Below are positions 32,239-40,468 of a stretch of DNA of 64,000 nt, piece by piece. Both the position numbers and the translations under genes were made by a program. The notes beneath the pieces are model-generated. The model was not told the DNA's origin. It worked only from the letters and a program-made list of their open reading frames with translations, and did not search any database. This DNA is from Fibrobacter sp. UWB5. GTDB taxonomy: Bacteria; Fibrobacterota; Fibrobacteria; Fibrobacterales; Fibrobacteraceae. Location of the stretch: NCBI RefSeq assembly GCF_002210295.1, contig NZ_MWQH01000011.1:1-64000 (forward strand). Direction: 5' to 3'. Position 1 is the stretch's first letter, and the number at the start of each line of letters is the position of its first letter.

Positions 32239-34310
32239 CATTCCTTCATGCACCTAAGGCTAAACATTCCATACAACGGACAAAGGCCAAGACTTACATA
32301 GTCATAAATTCCCCAACCTTCCCAGCAAGACATATATCTCAAATCTCTTGAAGACGTCCAATAGTGAGCGCCCCAACGTTCCACAGAAAACTCCCACGAA
32401 CCAGCATCATCACGCTCCGCGCCGCCAGAGGGCAACATGGTAAATCCAGACTCATTCGTAAAAATCCTGCGAGCGATAGCCCTGTTTTCATTCATTACAT
32501 ACCACTTGTGCGGGCTCAAAAGATACGTCGCTACATGGAACACCTTGTCGGTCGTATCCCTTTTATATTCGCGGCTAAGGTAGCGTCCCAGTTCAACATA
32601 GTCCGAATCCGTCGGCACGTGGTACCCTGCGGGGCAAATTCCCCTCACATGTTTCTTGTCGTCAATGTAATCTGCCGACAAGTCACATTCCGAAGAATCC
32701 TGGGGGCATTCTTCCAAGGTCTTGCCAACCGCCACATGCCACGGATAAAGTCTTCCGTGCACAGCGCAATTTGCGGAATCGTTGTATAGGCAGTAGCTGG
32801 AATCGGCGGCGTAGTTCAGGTTCTGCGCCATCCAAACCTGGTTACCCAATTTCAAGGTGCGGTACACGTGATTGTCGCGCTCGTCAAGCAGTTCGCCGTA
32901 TTCCACATCCGGATTCAACAGACCCACATATTGGCAATCGTACTTTGAACAATCATACTTTTTGGAAGGAATCTTTGCAGGCACAAAGAGATCAGACAAC
33001 GTGTAATCCGAAACGGAATCCCTTCCGATATACAGCTTCGTCAATTCTACGATATTGACATTCTGGTATTCATCTTCCACCTTCACGCGAATCTGATAAT
33101 AATCCGTATCGCCCAAGCGAAGGTCAATAAGAGTCGTATCCAATGTATTCAGCAGGTAATTGGTCGTATCGTTTTTCAAGACGACAGAATCAGAATAAAT
33201 CGTCTTGTATTCATCCGAATCATATTCGGCGGCTTCCAGATAAACCTTCGCAAACCTTTCTGCACCGTACACGGGCTGCACCAAGTCGAAAGACACCTTG
33301 AACTGGGTCATGTATTTGTCGCTGGCCCTATAAATCGAGGCCGCATAATCCTTCGGCATGTTCGCAATTGCAGGGGCATTGCGGCCAATCACGAAAGACG
33401 TATCGCTGACTGCTCCAAGAAGCCCCTTTCGAACATTCAGGTTTTCATCGAAGGCCCAAGCCAATTTTTGATCCGTCGTACTGTCTTCCGTATCGTTCCT
33501 CAGCAATTTCAGGTACATGCTCGTATCAGGCGCCACAATACCGGAAACCGCCATAAAGCGCAAGGAGTACCGGCCTTCAGGCAACACGTTCCAAAGCGAA
33601 TCCATGGAATACGAAAGCAACGGCGTAAACCTATCGGGCTTGTAGAATTGCCTTACAGTATCGCCCTTAGAGTCCGTCATTATCATCTTGTAGATATGCT
33701 CTTCAAAACGGCAACCTTCGCACAGTATCTCTACGTTCTTGTGTTCTTCGGTCATGTCAAAATCCCAAACAAGATCGTCAAACCTGCGAATCAGCAAAAA
33801 CACGACATCGTAAGACTTGCCGTAAAATTCCAGCACTACCTTGTAATAGCCATCTACCAGTTTAGACTTTTTATCCAGTTCTGTCAGATTGTAGCTCAGG
33901 TGCCATTTACGCGAATTAGCCGTATCCTGCACCACCTTCACTTTAACCGAGCCGACTTTCTTGTACGATTCAGTAGCGCCGATCATTTTGTATTTACTTT
34001 TAGCGGCTTCATCGTAATACAAGGTCGCCGAATCAACCTCGACTTCCTTGTCACAGCTAATGGTATTGACGCTTGCCGTAAAATCAAAATCAAGATCCGC
34101 GATATAGGAATCGTTCAAGGGCCAAACCAAGTTCAACACGGGCGGCACACTACAGCGTGTCTCGTAAACCGGCTCACTGCTACTTGACTCGGCTTCGCTG
34201 CTGCTCGATTCCTCCGGTGCGCTGGAGCTGTTGTCGTCTCCGCATGCGCACAAGCCAACACAAAATGCAATGGCTAACATGCAATCGAGTAAAATGGAAT
34301 GAAATTTCAT
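32238..34310 (-). CDS. Large FISUMP lipoprotein
   Basis: A 690-residue lipoprotein. ATG 34310 is preceded by GGGGGAAA. Lipobox LCAC (Cys23) is followed by a Ser/Glu-rich linker (APEESSSSEAESSSSE). Residues about 60-450 are beta-rich with Ig-like stretches (VPPVLNLVWPLNDSYIADLDFDFTASV, LVDGYYKVVLEFYGKSYDVVFLL) suggesting carbohydrate- or protein-binding sandwiches. A FISUMP domain closes the protein: LGNQVWMAQNLNYAAD, CYL-type Cys, NCAVHGRLYPWHVAV, GICPAGYHVPTDSDY, YWTSSRDL and LRCMKE. Function unknown. Coupled by stop/start overlap to the next FISUMP gene. Confidence 0.9.
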   Translation of the reverse strand: MKFHSILLDCMLAIAFCVGLCACGDDNSSSAPEESSSSEAESSSSEPVYETRCSVPPVLNLVWPLNDSYIADLDFDFTASVNTISCDKEVEVDSATLYYDEAAKSKYKMIGATESYKKVGSVKVKVVQDTANSRKWHLSYNLTELDKKSKLVDGYYKVVLEFYGKSYDVVFLLIRRFDDLVWDFDMTEEHKNVEILCEGCRFEEHIYKMIMTDSKGDTVRQFYKPDRFTPLLSYSMDSLWNVLPEGRYSLRFMAVSGIVAPDTSMYLKLLRNDTEDSTTDQKLAWAFDENLNVRKGLLGAVSDTSFVIGRNAPAIANMPKDYAASIYRASDKYMTQFKVSFDLVQPVYGAERFAKVYLEAAEYDSDEYKTIYSDSVVLKNDTTNYLLNTLDTTLIDLRLGDTDYYQIRVKVEDEYQNVNIVELTKLYIGRDSVSDYTLSDLFVPAKIPSKKYDCSKYDCQYVGLLNPDVEYGELLDERDNHVYRTLKLGNQVWMAQNLNYAADSSYCLYNDSANCAVHGRLYPWHVAVGKTLEECPQDSSECDLSADYIDDKKHVRGICPAGYHVPTDSDYVELGRYLSREYKRDTTDKVFHVATYLLSPHKWYVMNENRAIARRIFTNESGFTMLPSGGAERDDAGSWEFSVERWGAHYWTSSRDLRYMSCWEGWGIYDYVSLGLCPLYGMFSLRCMKE

Positions 34311-34350
34311 ATTTCCCCCTAACACTATTAGTTTGTATTACAATATAACA

Positions 34351-34378
34351 AAACACCCCCGACTGTTAAGTCGGGGGC
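34351..34378 (-). terminator. Intrinsic terminator after lysC
   Basis: CCCCCGACT (34356-34364), loop GTTA, AGTCGGGGG (34369-34377). On the minus strand a TGTTTTGTT tail follows. Placed 33 nt after the lysC stop. Confidence 0.75.
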
Positions 34379-34410
34379 GGCAATGGTTCGCGGGGTTCAC
34401 CCCGCCATTT

Positions 34411-35733
34411 TTATTTTACGAAGGCGCCGTAGATGGCCTTGATAGCCTTCTCGGTATCGGCTTCGTCAACACCGGTGATGATGTTGATCTGCGAAGAACC
34501 CTGGTCAATAATGCGGACGTTCACCTTGTTGTCTGCGAGAGCCGTGAAGAGCTTTGCAGCCACACCGATCTTGTTCGTCATGCCGTGACCCACGGTAGCG
34601 ATGAGTGCGATACCCGGGAACACCTTGATACGGTCGGGGCGCATCTGCTGCGTGATGTCTTCGAGAACCACGTCCTGCACGGCGTCGAGAGCCTTGCTAT
34701 CTACCACGATGCTCATGGAGTCGATAGCGCTCGGGCACAGTTCGTAGGAGAGGCCTTCGCTTTCGAGCACGGCGAGCACGCGGCGGCCGAAACCGACTTC
34801 CTTGTTCATCATGGACTTTTCGATGTAGATCATCGAGAAGCCCTTACGGCCGGCAACACCCGTAATCGGGAGCTTTGCTTCTTCCGGAGTGGGGCCGATG
34901 ATGGTACCCGGATCCTGCGGGCGGTTCGTGTTGCGGATGTTGATAGGAATCTTCTTGGCGCGGCACGGAGCGATGGATTCGTCGTGGAGCACAGAAGCGC
35001 CGGAGTAAGCGAGTTCACGGATTTCGCGGTAGCTCACGTATTCGATCGGCAGCGGATTTTCGACGATGCGCGGGTCAGCCATGAGCATGCCCGAAACGTC
35101 GGTCCAGTTTTCGTACTTGGCAGCATCGATGCCGTTGGCAAGGATAGCGCCCGTGATGTCGGAGCCGCCACGGCTGAAGGTCTTGACTTCGCCACGGAGG
35201 TTGCTACCATAGAAGCCCGGCAGCACGTAAAGCTGGTTTTCGTCGGACAAGGTCTTCGCGATGTCTTCGTAAGTCTTCGGCGTAATGCGATACTTGTCGT
35301 CGAAGGTGATCAGCGGGAAGGTGTCCACGAAGTTTGCACCCAGGTACTTGGCCATGAGACGGGCGCAAAGGAATTCGCCGCGGCTCACCAAGAAGTCGGT
35401 GCTGATGGTTTCAGGATGGTTCTTGAGCTTGTCTTCGAGGCTGTCGAGATCTTCGGAAAGCTTGTCGCCGAGGCCCAGGTCCTTGCAGATTTCGTCGTAG
35501 CGCTGGCGGATCAGGTTCCACGGGGTCGAAAAGTCGAGACCCTTGCTAGCGAGGTCGTAGGTGCTGTAGAGGAGGTCGGTAAGCTTGGTTTCCTTAGGAT
35601 TGCGCTTGCCGGGGGCGGAAACGACGATGACCTTACGGTTCTTGTCGGATTCAACGATGGCCTTGATCTTCTTGAACTGGCCTGCATCGGCGACAGAGCT
35701 GCCACCGAACTTACATACGATTCTTTGACTCAT
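34411..35733 (-). CDS. lysC: Aspartate kinase
   Basis: A 440-residue monofunctional aspartokinase, the first step toward lysine, threonine, methionine and diaminopimelate. Start ATG 35733 has AAGGAAA upstream; an in-frame extension to 35775 lacks family sequence. The N-terminal kinase motif is VCKFGGSSVADAGQFKKI, then FLVSRGEF, FSRGGSDITGA and NWTDVSGMLMADPRI. Two ACT-type regulatory segments follow (FSMIYIEKSMMNKEVGFGRRV; IALIATVGHGMTNKIGVAAK ... VRIIDQGSSQINIITGV), implying feedback control by an amino acid. No other lysine-pathway gene is adjacent. Confidence 0.96.
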   Translation of the reverse strand: MSQRIVCKFGGSSVADAGQFKKIKAIVESDKNRKVIVVSAPGKRNPKETKLTDLLYSTYDLASKGLDFSTPWNLIRQRYDEICKDLGLGDKLSEDLDSLEDKLKNHPETISTDFLVSRGEFLCARLMAKYLGANFVDTFPLITFDDKYRITPKTYEDIAKTLSDENQLYVLPGFYGSNLRGEVKTFSRGGSDITGAILANGIDAAKYENWTDVSGMLMADPRIVENPLPIEYVSYREIRELAYSGASVLHDESIAPCRAKKIPINIRNTNRPQDPGTIIGPTPEEAKLPITGVAGRKGFSMIYIEKSMMNKEVGFGRRVLAVLESEGLSYELCPSAIDSMSIVVDSKALDAVQDVVLEDITQQMRPDRIKVFPGIALIATVGHGMTNKIGVAAKLFTALADNKVNVRIIDQGSSQINIITGVDEADTEKAIKAIYGAFVK

Positions 35734-36064
35734 TTTTTCCTTTTGGGCCACCAAACCTCTCAGCTTCGAGCGCAATCGCTTTCCTCGCGACCGTCGTGCC
35801 CAAGCCTACCCATCTGGCCAGCCACTTGGTTTATTTGTCTATGTCTGCGGTAGGAAATCCACCGCGCGGGGGAAAGATAAAAAAATTGCCCCTTTGTTTC
35901 AAGGGGGGAGGCCTCCCCCCTCGGTGGCACGTTGTTGCCACCTACCCCCTCTGCGGGAGCACCCGCAACGCCCCATCGCATGTAAAAAAACGCCCGCAAT
36001 TGTAAATTATTCGCACTTTTGGTATTCAGAGCCTCGAAAAAAGCGTGTATAGTATAGAGGCTCT
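35734..36064. repeat. Gene-free 331-bp stretch with a chain of GC-rich hairpins
   Basis: No gene is supported; a 79-codon minus-strand ORF here has repeat-like content. Three consecutive hairpins are visible: the 18-bp perfect palindrome GGGGGGAGGCCTCCCCCC (35903-35920), GGTGGCA/TGCCACC (35923-35942) and GCGGG/CCCGC (35953-35966). The cluster resembles a short dispersed repeat element. The right end (35990-36064) is AT-richer and presumably holds the promoter of the sigma-54 activator gene. Confidence 0.6.
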
Positions 36065-36961
36065 ATGAACAGACACGAATCCATGTTACGTATTGCGGCA
36101 AGCTCCGACATCTCGGTGCTACTGCTTGGGGAATCGGGCAGCGGCAAAGAAGTCGCCGCCCGCTTTGTCCACGCTCACAGCAAGCGGGCGGGCGGGCCCT
36201 TTATCGCCCTCAATTGCGGGGCGATTGCCAAGGGACTCACCGAAAGCATTCTGGAAGGCCACCGCAAGGGGGCTTTCACCGGCGCCTCCGAGGAGCGCCT
36301 GGGAGTGGTGCGCTCGGCGGACCACGGCACACTTTTCTTGGATGAAATCGGCGAGATGCCGTTCGAAACCCAGTGCAAGCTGTTGCGTATACTGCAGGAG
36401 CGCGCCGTCATGCCGCTCGGCAGTTGCGACCCCCTGCCGGTAGACTTTCGGCTGGTCTGCGCCACCAACCGAGACTTACGCGCCGAAGTGCATGCAGGCC
36501 GGTTCCGCGAAGACCTTTACTTCAGACTGAACGTGTTTCCCGTAAAAATCCCGCCACTCCGCGAACGCGAAGACTTCGCGGCCATCGCCCAAGAAATCTG
36601 GAAAGAAATCGCCGATCACAATCCGCTTAATGCAAACGAGATTGCATCGCTTTCAAAACGCAAATGGCCCGGGAACGTACGCCAGCTCAAGAACGTACTG
36701 CAGCGCTATTCGCTTTTAAAGCCCTACGATATCACCCTGCCCAAGCTACTCGACGAAGAATTCTTCGACCCGACATCAAGCAACATTGCCGAGCCAAGCA
36801 GGCTTTATAACATCAAATCCAGGCGCATCACCGAAACGCCCGAATGGAAATTAATTTGTTCAGAACTTTCCAAGAACAGCGGCAACAGGAGCATCACCGC
36901 ACAAAAACTAGGTATCAGCCGCGGCTGCCTAAATTACCATATTAAGAAACACCAGAGCTAA
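36065..36961 (+). CDS. Sigma-54-dependent transcriptional activator without receiver domain
   Basis: A 298-residue bacterial enhancer-binding protein that should remodel RpoN-holoenzyme using ATP. The AAA+ core starts at the N-terminus: Walker A GESGSGKE (22-29), the sigma-54-contact loop GAFTGA (69-74), Walker B GTLFLDEIGE, then CATNRDL, FREDLYFRLNVFPVKIPPLRER and WPGNVRQLKN. The C-terminus is a Fis-type HTH (RSITAQKLGISRGCLNYHIKKH). No receiver, GAF or PAS domain precedes the core, so activity may be constitutive or controlled in trans. ATG 36065 has AGAGG just upstream. Confidence 0.93.
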   Translation: MNRHESMLRIAASSDISVLLLGESGSGKEVAARFVHAHSKRAGGPFIALNCGAIAKGLTESILEGHRKGAFTGASEERLGVVRSADHGTLFLDEIGEMPFETQCKLLRILQERAVMPLGSCDPLPVDFRLVCATNRDLRAEVHAGRFREDLYFRLNVFPVKIPPLREREDFAAIAQEIWKEIADHNPLNANEIASLSKRKWPGNVRQLKNVLQRYSLLKPYDITLPKLLDEEFFDPTSSNIAEPSRLYNIKSRRITETPEWKLICSELSKNSGNRSITAQKLGISRGCLNYHIKKHQS

Positions 36962-36967
36962 AAAGAA

Positions 36968-36994
36968 CTTAGTTGGCAGAACTTAGAACTTAGT
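36968..36994. repeat. Short dispersed repeat, copy 1
   Basis: CTTAGTTGGCAGAACTTAG plus AACTTAGTG. The reverse complement recurs at 48984-49009 with one mismatch over 26 bp. Both copies lie between the ends of two genes. Confidence 0.6.
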
Positions 36995-37000
36995 GATTAA

Positions 37001-37945
37001 CTAGAATCGAATGCCAAGCGTCAAGTAGTGGTAGCCACCATCAAACGCTTTTTTGGGGCTGTAGGCGTAATCGAAATGCGCCATACCGATAGCAACGCCA
37101 AGGCCGGCACTGATACCGTCTTCGGTATCGGGGCGCGCCGCGTAGCCCATACGGAACGCGAGCAAGTCAGCGTAAGTCAGTTCGCCACCGAATCGCCATT
37201 CGGGGTCCTGCATATCGGCGCGGCGGTAAGCGTCGGCAGACACATGCAAGTTCCAATTGCTCTGCAAGTCAAAGAACTTTGCAATCGGCAAAATGCCCGT
37301 AATGCCTGCCTGCAATGCCATCGGGGCAGTTTCATCTTCGCCGTCGTAGTCGCTCATGTAGCCAAAGTTCGTAAGGGTCGCGCCAAAGGCAAAGTATTCA
37401 TTCACATGGTAGGCGCCACCCACATCGCCAAGGAACGCAATCGCCGATTCGTCATCAATCGTCTGCACACTCAAACGCGCCGACGTTGCCCAGTTAAAAA
37501 CCTTGCTGCGGTTACCGAGGCCCGCCGAGAGCGACCAGGCGTAGGCACCGTATTCCGACGTCTTGAAACCTTCTTCGTCGCGGCCCTCGATGCCATCGTA
37601 ACCCAAGAATTCAAAACCTGCCGACGCCGTGAGCGGGAATTTCCAGAATTCGAACGGGAGCGCCAAATACGCCGTCGTAAAATCGTCGGCCGTCATTTCC
37701 GGGAAAATGACATGGTTAATGCCCGCCTCGGCCTCTTGAACCGCGGACATAGCCAGCGGGTTACGCGAAATTTCAGAAGCATTCGCCGCATCGGCAACAC
37801 CCGCGCCCGAAAGGCCGGCAGTCCTAGCCGACGCATGCATCGAAAGGAACTTCATCGATACCCCGCCCGCATCTACGTTCCAATGCTCCCCGGCAAACAC
37901 AAGGGAACATGCAACAAGACTTATAGCGAGGATCTTCTTATTCAT
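37001..37945 (-). CDS. PorV/PorQ family outer-membrane protein
   Basis: A 314-residue exported barrel protein. The signal peptide is 1-18 (MNKKILAISLVACSLVFA). The family-type N-terminus (MKFLSMHASARTAGLSGAGVADAANASEISRNPLAMSAV) matches the PorV/PorQ (FadL-like) pattern G-x-R-x-A-G-M-G-x-A ... NPA. The rest alternates strands and ends in HYLTLGIRF with a terminal Phe, as usual for outer-membrane barrels. PorV/PorQ proteins shuttle or attach type IX secretion substrates in Bacteroidetes; related proteins occur in Fibrobacter. A type IX-like role here is inferred. Confidence 0.85.
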   Translation of the reverse strand: MNKKILAISLVACSLVFAGEHWNVDAGGVSMKFLSMHASARTAGLSGAGVADAANASEISRNPLAMSAVQEAEAGINHVIFPEMTADDFTTAYLALPFEFWKFPLTASAGFEFLGYDGIEGRDEEGFKTSEYGAYAWSLSAGLGNRSKVFNWATSARLSVQTIDDESAIAFLGDVGGAYHVNEYFAFGATLTNFGYMSDYDGEDETAPMALQAGITGILPIAKFFDLQSNWNLHVSADAYRRADMQDPEWRFGGELTYADLLAFRMGYAARPDTEDGISAGLGVAIGMAHFDYAYSPKKAFDGGYHYLTLGIRF

Positions 37946-37971
37946 GCCCTATAAGATACAAAATTTCGGAT

Positions 37972-38682
37972 TTATTCTTCTAGCCGGTTATAGCGATTCA
38001 CTGCAGAACTATAGCTCGCATGAGACACAGCCATCATTGTAGCCCCAAACGGAATGGCAACAATGCCTCCCATCATCAGAAAATGGCCATAATTCTTGTC
38101 ATTCACCATGGCTACACCACCCGTCGCAATCAAGGCTGCTGAGGCGACCGCCAAAAATACTCCCGCTGCATTCATCTTCTTGCTCGTCTGCAATTGCGAT
38201 TTAGCCTTTTCGCGCTCCATCAAGGCCTCTTGAATATCACGGCCCACGTTATAGCTATCCACCTTCATGTTCTGCACTTCGTAATATTCAAAGAATGACA
38301 GCCATAAAAGCGGGGCCATGGCAGCGCTACTTACCAAAACGTACTTTCCGCCTTTCTGCGACGCACTTAAGCTTCCGGTAATCAAAGAAAGCAGTTCAAG
38401 CGTCACCATCGATATGCCAGAATATTTCCAGAACTTGCCTTTAAAGCGATAGGAATCGTACCACTCTTCGCCATCAAACAAAGGTTCGATTTCATCAATA
38501 GAGGCCTTCTTGCCATCCAGCGTATAGTCCCAACCCACGCCAAGTAAAACCAAAGGCGAACCAAACTCATACGCCATTATATGACGGTCACTGGTATCTT
38601 TTGCAGCAGGCAACACCTGCGCATACACCGCACACGGAATCAAGACAAGGAACAATACTTTTATCAGGGATTTTATCACCAC
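37972..38682 (-). CDS. Hypothetical membrane protein with signal peptide
   Basis: A 236-residue protein. The N-terminal signal (MVIKSLIKVLFLVLIPCAVYA) is followed by several hydrophobic segments: YSGISMVTLELLSLITG, YVLVSSAAMAPLLWLSFF, and the C-terminal pair AGVFLAVASAALIATGGVAMV and HFLMMGGIVAIPFGATMMAVS. A helical charged stretch lies between (NVGRDIQEALMEREKAKSQLQTSKKM). I do not recognise the family. It lies 26 nt upstream of the PorV-like gene on the same strand, so cotranscription is likely and an envelope role is plausible. Confidence 0.75.
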   Translation of the reverse strand: MVIKSLIKVLFLVLIPCAVYAQVLPAAKDTSDRHIMAYEFGSPLVLLGVGWDYTLDGKKASIDEIEPLFDGEEWYDSYRFKGKFWKYSGISMVTLELLSLITGSLSASQKGGKYVLVSSAAMAPLLWLSFFEYYEVQNMKVDSYNVGRDIQEALMEREKAKSQLQTSKKMNAAGVFLAVASAALIATGGVAMVNDKNYGHFLMMGGIVAIPFGATMMAVSHASYSSAVNRYNRLEE

Positions 38683-38717
38683 CCAAATCTAACAAATTAA
38701 CAATCTTGTGTAAAGTA

Positions 38718-38752
38718 AAAAAATAGTCCCGCGAAAACATCGCAGGACTATT
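38718..38752 (-). terminator. Intrinsic terminator after the first GH45 gene
   Basis: AATAGTCC (38722-38729) with inner GCGA/TCGC pairs and GGACTATT (38745-38752). On the minus strand seven T follow. It is 20 nt after the GH45 stop. Confidence 0.88.
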
Positions 38753-38772
38753 CAAATCACGTTGTTTCCGGC

Positions 38773-40449
38773 TTATTGCACATCGCAACCGGCGCTCGGG
38801 TTGACCCAACCGTCTTCCGGAGGAGCCTCGCCCGCCTTCCAGCAATGGAGCGTATCGAGCACGTCGCCTTCCTTGAAAGTGGACCAGTCCGTCACCTTCT
38901 TATAGTTGTTTTCCAGCGAGGTGTTGTATCGGCTCATGTAATGGTCAATCAAGTACTGCGGGCATTCCACTTCTTCGATGTAGTAAGTCGGATTGTCTGC
39001 TGCCATGTACCAGTCGGCAAACCAGTGGCAACCGCGCAAGAGATTCGGGAGGCCGGCATCAGCAAAAGCGGCGTCGCACATATCCTTGACACAAGTCTGA
39101 TAACATTCCAAGGAACCTTCGGTACCGCAGTTGACGTTTTTCTGGCATTCGGTCAAGAATCCGCCAAAGCCTGCGCCCCAGTTAAAGTCGCTGCCCTTGT
39201 TCACCTGAGTAGAGAGAGCGTCAAAGGCGCCCACGCCACCGCCCGGAACCATCAAGTCAAACTGACCTGCCGGAAGATCCGGATTACCGCCTGCCACATC
39301 CATACCGATGTTAGAGGCCATCACCACCAGATGCTTACCCTTAAGTGCCTTATGAGTCGCCTTGGGCGGGTTCATCTCGAACTCATCCTTAAAGTGACCA
39401 TCATACTGCAAGTGATAGCACTTGCCGCACTTGCTATCGGCAGTGCCTGCAACGTATGCATAGGCAAGAGTGTCGTTCACGGCAATCGGCGCCATGTCGG
39501 TGCAGGTGAACACGCCCTTTTCCTTTTCGTCACCGCAAGCGCTTCTGGTCCCGTTGTAACCGAACCAGGACTTCGTTACGTCACCCAAGGTAAAGGTGGG
39601 AACTTCGACATCGTGGATGTTGCAGTTACGCGCAGTGCCAAAGTCGGCAAGGAACGCCTCGTTGGAAGAAGTATCTGCACGGGTTTTATCGTTAGAGCTT
39701 TCCTTAAGCCAGGAACAATGCGGCTTACAGGCGTCCCAGTAGCGAGTGTTCCAGCCACGTTTTGCCGTAGCGCTAATGTCCTTGGTGTATTCGGCCGGAG
39801 GCGCACCGTAAGATTCAAGAGTCGGGAACCCGTCGGGGCCCAGTTCCGGATCCGTATTCACGGAGCCGCTGCTTGCAACAGGGTCAGCGCCCGCACTCGA
39901 CGTCGGATCGGTAATGCCCGCAGAAGATGTCGGGTTAGTCGGATCGGTAACGCCCGCGCTAGAAGTCGGATTCTGACCATTGTCAGTTGCCGAAGAAAGC
40001 GGAGTGCCGTCTGCAGCGGTATTGGCCTGACAGAACTGCTTTACAGCCATGTTCATGTCAATCCAGATATCCTTCTCTCCGTTGATAATTTCGTAGACAT
40101 GTCCGATTTTGAATCCGTTCTTCTCTTCTTCGTAGTAGTAGTAAGAAGAAACTTTTCCGTCGGAATCATAGACAATGCCTCGATCCGTTCCAGAGGTTGC
40201 CTGGTCAATGACCAAGTAATCGCCACCACCGATATCTTCGATCCAACCCGGAGCAACCACCTTGTATTTTGCACAGGGGTCGTTCGCGTTGTTCTTATTG
40301 GAATCGCCAGGCGTCTGGGCGGAATTACTCGAAAGATCCGTACCATTGCCCGGGCTCGGCTGCGACGAATTGCTGGAATCGTCACCGCAAGCGCAAATCA
40401 TGGCAACCGCGCCTGCAGCAAGCATGGACTTAAACAGTTTACGATTCAT
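38773..40449 (-). CDS. GH45 endoglucanase lipoprotein
   Basis: A 558-residue lipoprotein (lipobox ICAC, Cys21). After a Ser/Asn-rich stretch and a small beta domain (about 58-140) comes a linker of DPT/TSSAG repeats. The GH45 domain covers about 225-500: signature NTRYWDACKPHCSW with catalytic base Asp239, HDVEVPTFTLGD, CGKCYHLQYDG, VPGGGVGAFDALSTQ, and catalytic-acid segment GCHWFADWYMAADNP with Asp479 in the FDWF position of fungal enzymes. It cleaves internal beta-1,4-glucan bonds and is anchored at the cell surface. Preceded 19 nt upstream by a paralogue. Confidence 0.94.
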   Translation of the reverse strand: MNRKLFKSMLAAGAVAMICACGDDSSNSSQPSPGNGTDLSSNSAQTPGDSNKNNANDPCAKYKVVAPGWIEDIGGGDYLVIDQATSGTDRGIVYDSDGKVSSYYYYEEEKNGFKIGHVYEIINGEKDIWIDMNMAVKQFCQANTAADGTPLSSATDNGQNPTSSAGVTDPTNPTSSAGITDPTSSAGADPVASSGSVNTDPELGPDGFPTLESYGAPPAEYTKDISATAKRGWNTRYWDACKPHCSWLKESSNDKTRADTSSNEAFLADFGTARNCNIHDVEVPTFTLGDVTKSWFGYNGTRSACGDEKEKGVFTCTDMAPIAVNDTLAYAYVAGTADSKCGKCYHLQYDGHFKDEFEMNPPKATHKALKGKHLVVMASNIGMDVAGGNPDLPAGQFDLMVPGGGVGAFDALSTQVNKGSDFNWGAGFGGFLTECQKNVNCGTEGSLECYQTCVKDMCDAAFADAGLPNLLRGCHWFADWYMAADNPTYYIEEVECPQYLIDHYMSRYNTSLENNYKKVTDWSTFKEGDVLDTLHCWKAGEAPPEDGWVNPSAGCDVQ

Positions 40450-40468
40450 AAAACCTCTTACGGGGCGA

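Noticed and set aside
34333-35853. 506-codon plus-strand ORF opposite lysC
   Set aside because: Antisense of a clear aspartate kinase, without recognisable features.
35760-35999. 79-codon minus-strand ORF upstream of lysC
   Set aside because: Its sequence is made of hairpin repeats; no ribosome binding site.
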